DNA from: Argopecten irradians
Lineage: Eukaryota > Mollusca > Bivalvia > Pectinida > Pectinidae
Assembly (NCBI RefSeq): GCF_041381155.1
Contig: NC_091142.1
Coordinates: 31,733,528-31,797,527, forward strand
Length of the DNA: 64,000 nucleotides
Reading direction: 5' to 3'
The translations under genes and the position numbers were made by a program. The stretch's first letter is position 1; every line of letters begins with the position of its first letter. A model generated the notes under the pieces. The model was given only the letters and a program-made list of their open reading frames with translations. It did not search any database and was not told the origin of the DNA. Below, one piece after another: positions 1 through 10,577 of the stretch.

Positions 1-822
1 GGGGTCGGCCAGGACCAATGTGGATATGATATCAAAATGCTATCTCAGGCTAATAATTCTAACCGAGTTTGACTCATTTCCTATGAAAATTGAGCAAAAC
101 AATGCTCATTAATGTGTTTTTCCTATATAAACTTTAGTAAATTTGACCCCCTCCCCAGGAGGAAACGTGAGACCCCAGGGTCATATAATTCACATTTTTT
201 GTAAAGGCCCTTAAGACCTTTCTATTTATGAAAAGTATTTGATTCTACCATTACCAGAATTTCAGAAGAAGATTTTTGAAGTTTTAGCCTATTTGACCCC
301 GCCCCTAAGGCCCCTGGAGGTCAGTAATAGAAAATTTGTTTATAGATTTAAATGGTCATCTCATACTGATAATTCTGACAAGATTTGACTCATTTCCTAT
401 AACAAATGACCAAATAATGTGCAAAAATGTGTTTTCCCTATATAAACTAGTAAACTTAACCCCTCCCCAGGGGGAAACTAGAGACCTCAGGGTCATATAA
501 TTCACATTTCAATTTTTGTTAATGACCTTAATACCTTTCTATCTATGAAGAGCATTTGATTCTACCACATCTGTGAGTAGAGAAGAAGATTTTTGAAATT
601 TTACTCAATTTTACCCCTTTTGGCCCCTCCCACAGCTCCCTGGGGGGTGGGGACTATATAATTCACAATTTTGATTTGTCCTTATGCCTTAGAAGGTTTG
701 TGCAAAATTTCATTGAAATTGCTTCAGCAGTTTTGGAGAAGAAGTCGAAAAAGGACGACGCACGACGACGGACAAAAGGCGATCAGAATAGGTCACTTGA
801 GACTTCGTCTCAGGTGACCTAA
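1..822 (-). repeat. Helentron-like non-autonomous element, 5' part
   Basis: The element reads on the minus strand, with its 5' terminus at 822 and its 3' end beyond the window. The terminus starts TTAGGTCACC and folds into a near-perfect 14-bp hairpin (790-803 with 807-820, loop TTC, one wobble). Inside it is a run rich in GTCGTC and GTCCGTC (about 755-780). The body is a degenerate tandem repeat with a period near 316 bp: matching blocks start at 42 and 358. I see no coding potential. The same terminal design recurs at 23047, 30241, 34959, 38551, 50136 and 55636. Class assignment is by architecture only. Confidence 0.65.
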
Positions 823-1088
823 TAAAAACGAATCGCGTGTAGAGGTTGAATAAAGTAAAAACTGCTATGAGATCAATCCAAATATATTTCTGTAACGCTT
901 ATCTCTTTTTTACGGCATATCATGTAATAAACAGTTATGGTCAATTAAGGACTGAAGAGGTGGGGGATGGAATCTGAGAACACAGAAAGTTCCTGTCAAA
1001 TCGAAACTCAGAAGTCAAAGTATGGTGGCAATAACATGTTATAAATTATTGCAGGTGATTATTATGATCTATTTTATTCTAGTATCGC
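823..1088. other. Unassigned spacer
   Basis: AT-rich sequence between the Helentron-like terminus and the first SINE piece. I see no gene, RNA or repeat signature in it. Confidence 0.5.
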
Positions 1089-1490
1089 CCTGCAGGTAGG
1101 GCCTTAGAATTGTACCTGCTGCCCCTATTGCATGATCGTAAAAGGCGACTAAGTTTAGGATCTTATCTTTTCTCTTCTTCTGGGTTCTGTCCCCTGGCTG
1201 AGACAGACCAAACGTCATCAAATCGAGGCAACATATATGCAATCAAGGCAGTTTTTTCAGCAATGAGTTGTTCGTCTATGCCAACTTCAAACAATCTTGT
1301 GGCAGCAGTGTCACGTAGAGAGTGGTTGCTGTAAAAGCCTTGAAATCCAGCGTTACGACACAATCTCCCAATGGTTTTGGTGATAGAATGGATTCCAACT
1401 GGCGCGTCTACATACCAACCCACCGCATACATGGGAGGTCGTCCTTACATAATACAAACACACAAACAAACAAACAAACAAATAAAAGCA
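1089..1490 (+). repeat. SINE-A copy split by foreign sequence
   Basis: The 5' part of the window's dominant SINE (CTGCAGGTAGGG start, then the GGGTTCTGTCCCC box-B-like block) occupies about 1089-1208. The 3' end (CATACATGGGAGG to the CAAACAAAC tail) occupies about 1418-1490. The middle of the SINE is missing and is replaced by about 210 bp containing a recombinase fragment on the opposite strand. Confidence 0.7.
1240..1417 (-). pseudogene. Tyrosine-recombinase C-terminal fragment (Crypton / DUF3504 type)
   Basis: About 59 codons read on the minus strand through a region resembling the C-terminal catalytic part of tyrosine recombinases related to Cryptons and to the DUF3504 domain of ZMYM/QRICH1/KCTD1-type proteins. 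The most telling blocks are YSNHSLRDTAATRLF, which holds the conserved H-x-x-R pair, and VGIDEQLIAEKT. The family normally continues with a G-H-R-S block. Here the reading changes to unrelated residues at that point, so the last catalytic stretch is absent. There is no start codon of its own. The piece lies between SINE segments and outside the 1658-13599 element, so it is a stray fragment, not a working gene. Confidence 0.6.
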
Positions 1491-1526
1491 TACCAACAGT
1501 TATCTGCGGTGTATTTTAGCGGTCAA

Positions 1527-1657
1527 AGAAGACTGCCCTGCAGGTAGGGCGTTAGAATTGTACCTGCTGCCCCTATTGCATGATCGTAAAAGGCGGCTAA
1601 ATTTAGGATTTTTTTTTCTTTTCTTCCTAACACACTTTATCTTCCGCCCCTTTGAGG
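1527..1657 (+). repeat. SINE-A 5' portion, target of the 11.9-kb transposon
   Basis: The SINE starts CCCTGCAGGTAGGGCG and runs, with a small internal deletion, to CGCCCCTTTGAGG. It stops there abruptly. Its continuation (CCCTTTGAGGAAGGCTCTGG) appears at 13600, after the transposon. Other copies carry CCCTGTGAGG at this place, so the private G-to-T change present on both sides supports a duplicated target. Confidence 0.8.
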
Positions 1658-1740
1658 TAGACTGTTCCGTTCCCTTAGTTCTCTACTCTCCGCCAGGCTG
1701 CGCTCCGCTCACTAGGGACCGGTAGCGGGTAACCATTTTG
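1658..1740. repeat. Left terminal inverted repeat of the RecQ/DUF6589 element
   Basis: It begins TAGACTGTTCCG and ends GGTAGCGGGTAACCATTTTG. The inner 32 bp (1709-1740) match the reverse complement of 13528-13559 at 28 positions. The outer 8-12 bp also match the right end. The middle is diverged and longer on this side. The RecQ start codon lies 82 bp further in, so this repeat may contain its promoter (inference). Confidence 0.75.
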
Positions 1741-2125
1741 TTTTTTTCATTGGCCAATTTTCATATCCGGTGACGCTCGTGAGCGTAAACCTAATTTTTA
1801 GACAAGTGGAAAACCCCCAAAATGGAGTTCAGTCTCAACTGTAAACACGCTCTATGGCGTATCAATTTACGTCGAGGATCTGAATATCATTATCTGAAAG
1901 AGATGCAATCAAAGAGCGTCCGATGTGCGATGGCCAGCGACTCGATTATCGTCCTACCCACGGGATACGGGAAATCCCTAATCTTTGAACTTATATCAAA
2001 TATGCTGTCTTCTACAGTCATCATTGTCTCACCACTCAACGCTATCATTGAGGAACAATGTAAGGTTCTTGGGGCGTCCGCACTTACTGTTGATGAACAG
2101 TTGATTGCATCCTTGAAGAAAGAAG

Positions 2126-3734
2126 GTAAAATTGTGTGATGGACATGCATGTGTTACATTGTTAAATATTCAATCAATTGATCGTATTGTTTCTTTTTGC
2201 AGTTTTAAGTGCAGCAGGACTAACGTCAGTTGACTGTATCTAACCTAGTGACAGATGAATCCATGTGGTCATTGATCACAGCTTATTCATAGTAATTGAT
2301 AGACCTAAATTTGAGAACTCGAGAAATGTACATTTGTAGCACATGACCCAAATATTAAATGTCCAAAGATGGCAAAGAAAAACATAATAATAGTCATATA
2401 TTTATAAATAATAATTGTCTTTATTTAATGTTGATGATTCATCAGCAACATATATGTTTCTGTATACATCTAGTCAGAGTCGCATCTTCCAAATTAAGTC
2501 GACATATTAAAGTATTCATTATTTACAACATGGAGTAATCACAGACAAATACATACATATGTGCATGTACTAAATACATCATATTACATCTATATTGAAA
2601 TCACAGTCAGCTTATCACAGAAAATTAAGAAGGATAATCTAAATTGGTACTGATATGCCTTATCACTGTGGTGCACATGATATGCATTTATTGAAATTAA
2701 CACACAAAAATTAAATGGCACTCATAAAGCTAGTGATGCATATTTATGGAAAGAAAACAAGAAAAACACATCTTAATTAAAGTGTTACACATACATTTAG
2801 ATCAAGATATATGTCAAAAATTGAAAGTTGACAGAAATAATTACTGTGTATATATGCTATTATTAATAAAACCACATAAACTACAGGTAAATAAATTTAT
2901 TATTCGCAAAATAATTTGACACAACATATATATATATATATATATATATAAATTCATGTTGCAAGATAACTCGCCGTGCTAAACCTCTCTAACATTACGG
3001 AGTATATAAAGTTTAGCTGCTATATCAGTATGCTGAGAATGCAATTCACGTGGGGACCACAGCTATATGTACAGGTATTTACAATATTTTTATCTTGGAC
3101 TAATTGCTTATATATAAATTGAAACATAACTTTTATATATACATGTATGCTTAATAAGTTAATATAAGTCATATTGATATAATAATTATGCTTGTATTTA
3201 ATCATTTACCTGATGGTTTCATTCTGATCACTTCCACTCTCAAACTAAATTTTGATTTGTTTAGATTTATATTAAATAATAAAAGTGGTTTTTTTAGATG
3301 TTCATATTGGTGTGTAAAAAAAAAAAAATGTTTGTTGGTTTTCATATTGTTTTGCATGAACAGAGTTTTTGTAAATTGGTACTGTCCAATTATTTTGGAT
3401 GCTGGGTTCGATTCCCAGGGACTCCTTGCACAATTGAAAATCACAATCATTATAATTATTAGGACACGAGTTTCAATTCACATAAGACATGTTGATATTG
3501 AGTTTGAGCGAATTCCAAAAAATTAATTGATAATACTGATTAATATGTACATATGTATTGTTTTACTCATATTATTTAATTTATTGGTTTGTTAAATAAT
3601 AAGAGGTGGAAATATCCAATATTATATAACATATTTATAGTTGCATTGGATTAGTATAAATAAAACTTCTACATATACATTTATAGATAAATAATTTATT
3701 TTAATGTTTCCATTCTTTTCAATTTTTTTTGCAG
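2126..3734 (+). other. RecQ pseudogene intron 1
   Basis: AT-rich intron of about 1.6 kb (GT at 2126, AG at 3733). It contains a TA dinucleotide run near 2926-2951. Short open frames at 3188-3526 arise from low-complexity AT sequence. I see no gene or repeat family here. Confidence 0.5.
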
Positions 3735-4428
3735 GTCAAAGTAAAGATTTTCAAAGATGCAAAATATAGGTTCATTCTTGGACACCCAGAACATCTGCTA
3801 AAAAAAGAAATTTGCGACATTCTGTGTAATGACCATTGGCAAAGTTCCAATGTGTCACACATATTTATTGATGAAGCCCACTGTGTGGTCAGTTGGGGTA
3901 AAGACTTTCGTTCTGACTTTTGTTCATTAGCGAAATTAAGATCAATTTTTCCATCATCTCATATTGTATGTTTAACTGCAACAGCCAGTAGCACTATGCA
4001 AAAAGAAATCGCGAAAGTACTGGGACTAGAAAACTTTGAAACTGTATCGTCCAGTATTGACAGACCAAATTTACAAATGAGTGTTGTGAAAAGGTTGCCA
4101 ACTGGGGGTCATCACAGTCCCAATGATTCCTTTGCAGCAATCGTGAAACCGTATGTAGAGGAGCTTTGCAGGAGTGTTGAACAATCAAAGAGGACTATTG
4201 TTTATTGTAAATTGAAGTGGTGTGGTGCTGGCTATGAAATTGCTTGCAGGGAAGCCTCTAAGCACAAGAATGAGGGAGACATAGTTCAAGCCGTTTCACA
4301 ATTCCATGCTCCATGCACACCCAAGGTAAATAAATAAATAAAATAGTGTTAGAGTCAAACAATGTCAATAAGAATGTTCTGATTGGATTAAACTTGATCA
4401 CATAACATCGAAAAAGTGAGATATTTCA

Positions 4429-4620
4429 CAAGAGGTCTATTGGCCTTAACAGTCACCTGAGTTCGGATACAGAATGAAACAAAGACATATATAAACACTA
4501 TATATTGGCCCATCAGGCCCTTGAAGTCAGTCATTGATTTAAGATTATTTGGTTACATCAAATCTGTGAATTCAAAGGAAGATTTTTGAAATTTTATCCA
4601 TTTTGACCATTGCTTAATAG
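4429..4620 (-). repeat. Helentron-like 3' end inside RecQ intron 2
   Basis: Read on the minus strand, a subterminal CAGGTGAC is followed by a weak stem (AAGGCC AAT AGACCT) and the terminus CTCTTG at 4429-4434. The adjoining sequence (about 4575-4610) resembles the body repeat near 570-610. This is a truncated copy whose 5' end is not identifiable. Confidence 0.45.
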
Positions 4621-6620
4621 ATCTATAAATACCCTTTAATGTTATAAAGGATCCCTTGTTAATGTAATTTTTCATGTAAAAATACTTATCCATGGCCCAT
4701 TTGATAATTAAATCATTATGAAAATATATCAACACAATAACCAAATGAAAATTTTAAACACCCATACTTTTTAATAGGCCAAGAAAATGGTGGGAGAGAC
4801 ATGTCATCATCAACCGGCAAAATTAGACTCTTATTTGCAACTGAAGCCTATGGGATGGGTGCAGATTCTCCAAATATAGACAGGATTGTACACATTGGAC
4901 CTCCATCATCTGCAGAAAGTAAGTAAACCCCATTCCCCGTTTTAACATAGGGCCATAACTCTGAAGAAGGTGGAAATATCTAGTCCCTTAATAGATTACA
5001 TACAATATTCACTGTATTTAAAGGAACAATTCAGTGAGGCTAAATATGACATAAATGTATTGTTCTACATTCCTTATGAAACATATATCAAGAAACATTG
5101 ACAAATTTCACGACGACATTGTTAAGATTATTTTTTATTAATACCTTTGAAATTCCAAATTGTTGATCAATACGATAAGCAGGTACAACATGTACGCTGT
5201 ACCCATACCTGAGCCAACAGACTGAACAGACGGAAAACATACATCAAGTGTATACCCCTTCCCCAAATTTTTGACACCATAAACAGTGTTTTTTATTTGT
5301 CAATTCACAGCATATGTTCAGGAAATTGGAAGAGGCGGCCGCGATGGGAGGCCTTGTGAGGCAATTCTTTACTACAACAACAGTGACCTCGCTAATGTTC
5401 ACCTTAGAGAGGAAATGAAAAAATTTTGTCTTTCAACCACCTGCAGAAGGCAATTCATTTGTGAAAACTTTGGTTCAGGTTTTTCAATGAGTTTAGTCCA
5501 TTCTGTAAGCATAAGTGTTGCGATATATGTCAAAAAGCATGCACTTGCATAGAGTGTAGTTTCTCTAGGGAGTTGTCAACTTGCAGTTTCAATGATGATT
5601 TCTTTGATGGGTGTGAGGACACATATACACAGCACAAAGATCAAGTCAACATCATGAAAGAATATCTTAGATCATACTTTTACGCAGAAAATGAAGCGTA
5701 TGGAATGGAAAATGCAAGCATTGTCACAGGGTTAACAGAATCTCTTGTAGAAAAACTCCTTGTCAAACACAACTACACCAGTCCAAATGAAATTCAATCC
5801 AAATTTTCCATATCTTAAACCAGAGTTTGTGTGTAACATCTACAAAAATCCTGGAAGAATTTTAACTTAAGAATCTAGCTTAAGAGATATTCTGTATTTA
5901 AATGATACAGAGTTATCTGCCCTTGCAGGTACATATTAATTGTGACATCATGGTAGCAGAAAACAGTAGCTTTGAAACAATTTCCCACTTCAGTTACCAT
6001 TTTTCTGTGGCAAATTCAAACTTCTTTGCATGAATCCAGTCATGAAGATTTGAAACATCAAGTTTATGTACAACACTTCTGCTAATAGTGGGAAATGCGG
6101 CATGTCGTCTACCTGTTTGAATCTTGAAAGGCCTGACTTTTCTTAAATCTTTCAACATGCACATTTCATCAACTAATGCAGACTTATGACAAATGTTTTT
6201 TTGGATCTTACAATGACTCTAGAATTCTGATCAAAAATTTTTCCCAATGTCTGCTATTCCTGCTATTGCTCTCGTTCTGCAATGGATATTTGCTTCTGTT
6301 TTGTTTGAAAACATATGTTTCAAGTGATCTTTGACCTCTCTTACAAGATGTTCCATCCTCAGATCACTAAGGAAATGTGCCCGTTAACCTGACATTGTGG
6401 TTTTTGACAAACCAGGTTTGTAAAATTCTTCATTTTGCTTCTTTCTCTGTTAAAGAACAAAGTTGGTGAACAAACAAACGAAAGAATCTCGTATGCATTG
6501 ACTTTGACAACCTTGTTCATACTCCGAAAGTATCGACCATAGCAAGTTTCAGTAGCCTAATACCTCGCTCCCTTATCTGGTGTCCCCTTGGCAAAATCAA
6601 GAAGATCCTTAAACAGCAAC

Positions 6621-8101
6621 CTGTAACAATTAATGTATATTGATGAAAAATGTGTGAGTAATAAAAAGATAATACAATGGATAAAATTGAATATGATAAT
6701 TATATTGATAGAGAGGATATTCCTTGTATTCTATGAGAGAATAATAGATATATTTCATACTCTTTAAATATTTTTACTCATGTTATAAGTTAATATATCA
6801 AAACATAATAACACCATTTAATTAATTTTTAATTACATCAATGTGTAAATTAAATCCTATTTATTTTTTGTAAAACATTTCAAAAATAATATATGAGGGA
6901 CAATTTTACACAACTGTGATTGACGATGTTGTGGGTATGGTATAAGTCAGGGACCCATATAAAATGTTATCTATCCTTAAATCTTTTTACTGCTGAGAAA
7001 TTATAGCGTTGGCGTCCTAGCCAGGGGGTTGTATGTATCCAATGCCCTTAGGTTCTCTTACGGAGGACCCCAAATGAACCACTGTCCAAATTAAACGCAT
7101 CGAACACACAACCACACTGCTGTCACTGTTGTCCGTATTTTACAGGTAAGAATCCAATGTTTTCCATAATTATAAAAACAGGTTTATGGTAAAAGAGTCC
7201 GATATATATTGCCATTATTGAATAAATGTATTTTCATGTATAATTAGGTAAACTGTAGTTTGAAGCGAAGTTGAAGATTCTGACCATGTGTGTGTAACAT
7301 GCCGCAAGGTGCACAGACTTCAATTATGTGTTTGAACTTTGTAAAAAGTTATTTGCAAGCGCAATTTATGTTGAATTATCAGATAACTTTAGTTTTTATC
7401 AATAGTATATGGTTTATTGAAGTTTCCTTGTGGGTAAACTTCATTATTTTAGTAGTTGTACTTTGAAGCGATACCATACCGCATGGGCCCAAAAATAGTA
7501 ACAGTTATGGCGGCCTCCATGTGTAAACATGGTGATAGAGAAAAGAAATTGCAATGAAGAGTAATCAATGTTTTGCAATAGTAAGTTGTCAGAGGTTATC
7601 TGCAGTTATGAAATAACCTTATTTAATTTTAATTAATCTGATTTAATAATTGTCTAATAGATAAGTCATGTCGAACAGTTTGTTGGTTTATGGTCAAGAC
7701 ATAACTATTTCATAGAAAGCAGAAAGTTACAAGTCAACTACTAACACTTGTTCTAATTAGAACCACATGCATAGTTGTAAAAATCTCGTCCTCTGGCTGG
7801 GCTCTTGATTCTGTTTATGCTTTTGTATGAAGGGTATAATTGTTTTTACCATTTTGGGGAGCTTGAGTTGGAATGTGTGCCCATCAACTTGAAAAAATAT
7901 AATTGGGCCACATGGTAATGCATTGTATAAGTTATAAAGGTAAATTTATAAACATATGCACATATATTTACAGTGAAAAATGTTAATTAATGAATACACA
8001 TATATATGTAATATGAGTATTTATACTTATGGCAATATTGACAACAAATGTACATATATAAAACATGTTTCATGGGTAGTAAAAAATTATAATCTTCTCA
8101 C
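6621..8101 (-). other. DUF6589 pseudogene intron 3
   Basis: A 1.5-kb AT-rich intron between exons 3 and 4, with a donor at 8101-8100 and an acceptor at 6622-6621. No recognisable repeat or coding segment. Confidence 0.5.
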
Positions 8102-10577
8102 CTTTGGTTTTTTCCTCTTTAGTTGTTTCCTGAACAGACTTGGGAGAAGGCTGTAGCTGATAGTATTTGGGACATTTTTTCAAAATACCAGGTCTGTTTC
8201 TCTTGGACAGATTTGAATGAAGGTGGTTGGTGTTTTTTTGGATTGTCCATGCGATCCTCCATACCGAAGAATTCCATCACAGCTTCAAGTATATAAGCAT
8301 CTACACAAGAAATGAAGAACTCTTTGTCCTGGTCATAGTGTTGCTTAATATTTTCACCTACATTTGATCTTGATATTCTGTCTTGGAGCGACTTTCAGTG
8401 TAGCCATATCTCCACCACTGCTTTTGTCGTACAGGGTTTTGAAAATCAACTGCAGGTAATTCATGAAAAGATGGAAAAACTCAAAAGTGATAGGGACCAA
8501 GATGATGAAACCTTTCAGCTGGGTCTTCATGATGGGCACGCATTGCCTTCGCCCTGAAAAAACGTTCCCTTGTCAGTTGATCTCCACCTATGTGAATTTT
8601 GATGTTAGATAGATCTACTCCTGCATTGTGGCAATTTTCAGCCAAGAACTCTTCGTAGTAACTCATGATCCTGACAACATCCTGATAGTATTGCTCGTTC
8701 TCGAAGAGGACTGCCATAGGGAATTACTTCAGATACCTGCTTCATCTCTGGCTGACACGGACTACTTATTGTATCTGGTATGATATCTTCAAAAGATTTG
8801 AAAAAGGGAATATATTTTACTGCTACCCTTGACATCAGAACCACATAGTCCTTTCTGATTTCTTCAAAGTCCTCTAAAGATGGCAGAAAGTCAGAAACAC
8901 TAATTTCTTCATAATGCTGTAAGGGTGCGGAATCATCACAGTGTTCGAAGTCCATATTCTGTACAATAATAGCGGACCCAAATGCATGGTGCATGTGATC
9001 TCTATTGTCCATTCTTAAATCACGCACACCAGAGTGCCAATTGATGTTATCGCCAACAATGCGAAATCGCTTCCCCTTTGACAATAAATCCCATAATGTA
9101 TTGTGAAAATTCATTCCCCACTTTGTCCGAGATTTCGAGTGTTCGACTGTAACTTAGGCAAACTCCTACTGTTTGCAGTCTATCATAAACCTGTGGTTAA
9201 CAAAAAGGAAAATATTATATTATATTAGTATACATGCTTCAGACAGAGGTGAACTACTTGTACATAACATAGATGATTCTTGTATATTCGTTGTTTGGTG
9301 TATATATTGTCTTTACATTTGTGCTTAATTGTATTTCAAATTCTGAAAATGTGATTTTGCACTTAGGCAAAAAAAAAAAAAAAAAAATGTTTCAGGTACC
9401 CCTACCTACCCCAGTTTTTACTTCCGACCCTAGCTATTTTATTACACTTTTTCAAAACAAAAATGTAGAGTGTATGAAGTTTTCATCTTGGATTTTTATG
9501 CTTGCTTTAAGTTTATGAGAAATAAAAGACTTCTAGCCAGCCTATGGCCTTAAAGACAAATTACTTTGTAATGTAGTGATAAAGCAACTCAGCCCCTCCC
9601 CCACCCCTCCTAAAAAATAAAAATAAAAAAAACAAAAAAAAAAAATAAAAATCTGACCGACCTACCCTATTTTTTTTCAGTCATGTAACCTGAAACATGC
9701 ATATATATATTTTTTTTTTGCCTTACACATATTCATATATATATTACAAATGAATTTGTTTTTTAAGTAAAAGAAAAATTCAAAACTTTAAATGAAACGT
9801 ATAAATGATAAGTTCTTATTACCTTTTGGTCACATATATTGTCCATAAGGATCATTGACATTGTCCTTTGAACTCTGGATAGTTCCATATTCCTTCCTTG
9901 CATGATAAGGGATATATACCATTCCAAGTCTAGGGATGACCTTTTGAATTTGGAGAAATGACACCTCATTTTAGTGGAATTAAGCATCATTCCGGTCAAA
10001 ATGTGGAATAGAAATGGAAACATAACCATCATTTCATTGACAATATCACACCAGTTTAAATGTTTTAGGTCATCTGGTTCTTTTTTCATTAACTCACTGA
10101 GGTAAAAGTTTTTTCTTTTGCCCATCTGCTCCACATTTTGGTTTATCGTATCAATGATACATTTGATGATGGCATTTTTCAATGATTGTATGTCCAAAAT
10201 TGATTTTGCAATGTCACTTAATTCTGCTTTGTCACATGATAATGTTTCCAGTAATTTCAGTTTTTTTAAGGTCTGATAACTGCTCAGTTTTGTCCAATGA
10301 GCTTTGAAAACTGGAACTTATATGTTGTATGATTGGATGATATATAATGTTCTTTGAATTTGTTGTTTTTGGTTTGGTAAAGTTGTTTTTTTTGTGGCTG
10401 TAGTTTTAGCATAAGTGTGTTCTGTTCTTTCATTATCACATTCTGTGCTTTTGTGATCACAATCAGTAAAGTTCAAACTCTTCTTAGAGCATTTACCAAC
10501 AAAAACTTGTGCAGAAGTGGAATTCGCATATGAATGATCACTGGATGTCAACACGTCCTTAGTACAAAGTACTTCAT

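Larger units (their letters stand above)
1822..5818 (+). pseudogene. RecQ-family DNA helicase, decayed
   Basis: RecQ enzymes are ATP-dependent 3'-5' DNA helicases. Exon 1 (1822-2125) starts at an ATG and holds a motif-0-like LKEMQSKSV (residues 25-33) and Walker A LPTGYGKS (45-52). Exon 2 (3735-4325) holds motif II FIDEAHCVVSWGKDF and motif III LTATAS. Exon 3 (4778-4918) holds LLFATEAYGMGAD (motif V region). Exon 4 (5311-5818) holds motif VI QEIGRGGRDG and a cysteine cluster CCDICQKACTC, the RecQ zinc-binding region. Splice sites are canonical and the exon 3-4 phase agrees. Lesions: the exon 1-2 phase does not match, exon 3 changes frame at about 4797, and exon 4 changes frame in a T run at 5480-5484. 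No HRDC domain is visible. The gene starts just inside the left inverted repeat, so it is probably transposon-encoded, not a host repair gene. Confidence 0.85.

Noticed and set aside
3188..3526. 112-codon plus-strand frame
   Set aside because: Low-complexity AT-rich intron sequence with an A homopolymer; an antisense frame is also open; no family features.
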